From assembly GCA_900239685.1 (NCBI GenBank), contig OENT01000069.1, positions 62,001-126,000 on the forward strand: a DNA stretch of 64,000 nt, given 5' to 3'. Origin of the DNA: Rotaria macrura (Eukaryota > Rotifera > Eurotatoria > Philodinida > Philodinidae). The notes beneath the pieces are model-generated. The model ran no database searches. It was not told where the DNA came from and saw only the letters and a program-made list of their open reading frames with translations. Positions 62,520 through 64,000 of the stretch are shown here, in pieces (positions within the stretch are counted from its first letter, which is position 1; each line of letters opens with the position of its first letter). The translations under genes were made by a program, and so were the position numbers.

Positions 62520-64000
62520 CTATATTCAATCCGAGATAAGACTTCAAAAATATTTCACTCCTACGTCTTCAACACACGATTTGAGCACGAAGCGAATACT
62601 CTCTTTCAAAAGTAAAGACTTTTCGAGAAATAGGAGCAGAGCTCGTAAACAAAACATTCGTCGGATTTCGGCAGAACGAAACTTGAGACGCGCAATGTCA
62701 CGTTCGTTACTCGTAACATAAACCTCGTTTTGGTCGATTGATTTGTCAATAATTTGCTTTATTCTATTTTGTTTCAAGTCGATCAAGCTATGAGATCGAT
62801 TTTGAATGCTTCTCGCTTGAATGAGATATGATGGCGAGGCGTGTTGTTTTTTGTGAGACGGCATTTCTCGTCTTATTCTCTAGTGAGCATTACGCGGTGT
62901 ATTCTCCCTGCAGTGAAGCAATAGAAACGACTTTGAAATACGGCTAGACTCGTTGTTAATTCAAAGAAAACAAATTTTGTTTGAACTGTTTTTTAGTCAT
63001 CACTAAATAATATGAAACTATATTAGATTAAAATTTATGACAGAATCTCTTGTTCTTTCTTTCGTTAAGGTCGGTTGTGTTCGCGTCATCGAGGTTCGTG
63101 TAGTTTGTCTTATCAGAAACATTCGATACTCTCTCAGTTGATTATATAGGTTGGCGAGTCGAGAAAAACTTGTACGAGACTCAAAGCTTCGAAATAATTT
63201 CTTCTCTCAATTATTGGCACCATCACGACAGAAGGTGAATTCATTTTTTGTCACTGTTTCTTCAATCTAATCAAATGGATTTTCCTGAACCGTTGTTCTC
63301 GTTGGGGATAGTGTCGTGTATGCAAGAAAATAATTTTAATGTGAAACAAAGTTTTTATTCTGCAAGAAAAACTGAACATGACATCGTTAAGCGCATTTAA
63401 CTTGATTTTAGTCAGATAGTTCAACAAAAATCTTTCAATTCTGAGATTGGATTCAACAAGACGGATGAGTTTGGTTGATCAACGGACAGTTTCTCGAACT
63501 CTTTCGAAAGATTAGAACAAAGTTGATAAGATTCCTGTAGTCAAAAGAAAATCAAAGTTTCCTTCCGCAAATCGGGACGAAATTGAGAGCCGACGTGTCT
63601 GCAACCTGGCTGAACCAAGGGCAATGAATCTGGTCGATCTCTACTCTTATCAAAAGACTCAAATAAGTATGCAAACAATTCGATTCAATTCAACCGTCAC
63701 ATCCGATATCGGATCCTCGTGTCTCGAACTATATGAAGTCGTCTAGCAACAGAGCAGAGAGATCACGTTTCTTATTGACTTCTTACTGGGTGACTAGTTT
63801 TTGTTCTCAGAAGTCGTTCTACTCTGTTTTCGAGAGAAAACTTTCGCAGAAAATTCAACGGCACCTATTTTCATAAATCGACTCATAGCGTTGAAATCAA
63901 AATGAACAATGTGGAAATAGGAAGAACATCGGTTTTCTGATTAATCTAGACGACGGTTATTCTTGGCATTGAAAATAATGCAAATTTTCTCAATATTTAG
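62520..64000. other. Right-edge sequence, upstream of the visible WDR75 exons
   Basis: The N-terminal WD repeats of WDR75 are expected upstream but no matching exon is visible to the window end. A 106-codon minus frame at 62544-62864 is basic and not WD40-like. Either a long first intron crosses the edge, or this copy lost its 5' part. Confidence 0.5.

Overview
The window is AT-rich animal (metazoan) nuclear DNA: intron-split genes with mostly very short introns (about 50-95 bp), lineage-typical animal proteins (septin-7, PP4 regulatory subunit 1, ACSL3/4-type acyl-CoA ligase, WDR75/Utp17, a Ly6/uPAR-domain protein) and wide gene-poor spacers. A rotifer or other small-intron invertebrate would fit, but nothing seen fixes the phylum. 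Exons were joined by hand from protein-family similarity and splice phase. Junctions in the four large genes are well supported because lengths and phases close exactly; small unknown genes are tentative.

Layout. 0-9 kb: a two-exon fragment of an unknown protein at the left edge (minus), then spacer with simple repeats. 9.1-9.7 kb: a complete three-exon Ly6/uPAR-type gene (plus). 10.4-11.2 kb: a long, nearly perfect inverted repeat. 11-19 kb: mainly non-coding, with a hAT transposase C-terminal remnant (13.9-14.3 kb) and a weak P-type-ATPase-like scrap. 19.4-23.2 kb: an intact 14-exon PPP4R1 gene (minus). 24-28 kb: spacer, a degenerate repeat and two small unknown reading frames. 28.2-30.3 kb: an S-adenosylhomocysteine hydrolase copy (plus) that looks like a pseudogene and ends inside a second inverted repeat. 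30.6-35 kb: spacer with short coding-like scraps. 35.0-37.4 kb: intact nine-exon septin-7-type gene (minus). 39.5-40.7 kb: a small tail-anchored protein (minus). 45.1-53.3 kb: complete ACSL3/4-type gene (minus) with two introns of 2.4 and 3.0 kb. 53.8-62.5 kb: central and C-terminal part of WDR75 (minus) with several long introns; its first WD repeats are not visible before the window ends.

The genes do not form a pathway. PPP4R1 scaffolds protein phosphatase 4, septin-7 builds cortical filaments, ACSL activates long-chain fatty acids at membranes and WDR75 acts in rRNA transcription and processing. The main unusual signals are the two fold-back structures (one providing the 3' end of the decaying AHCY copy), a high share of 5' splice sites with T at position +3 (23 of 40 homology-anchored introns), and a two-class intron length distribution. 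I did not find a convincing undescribed multi-gene system.
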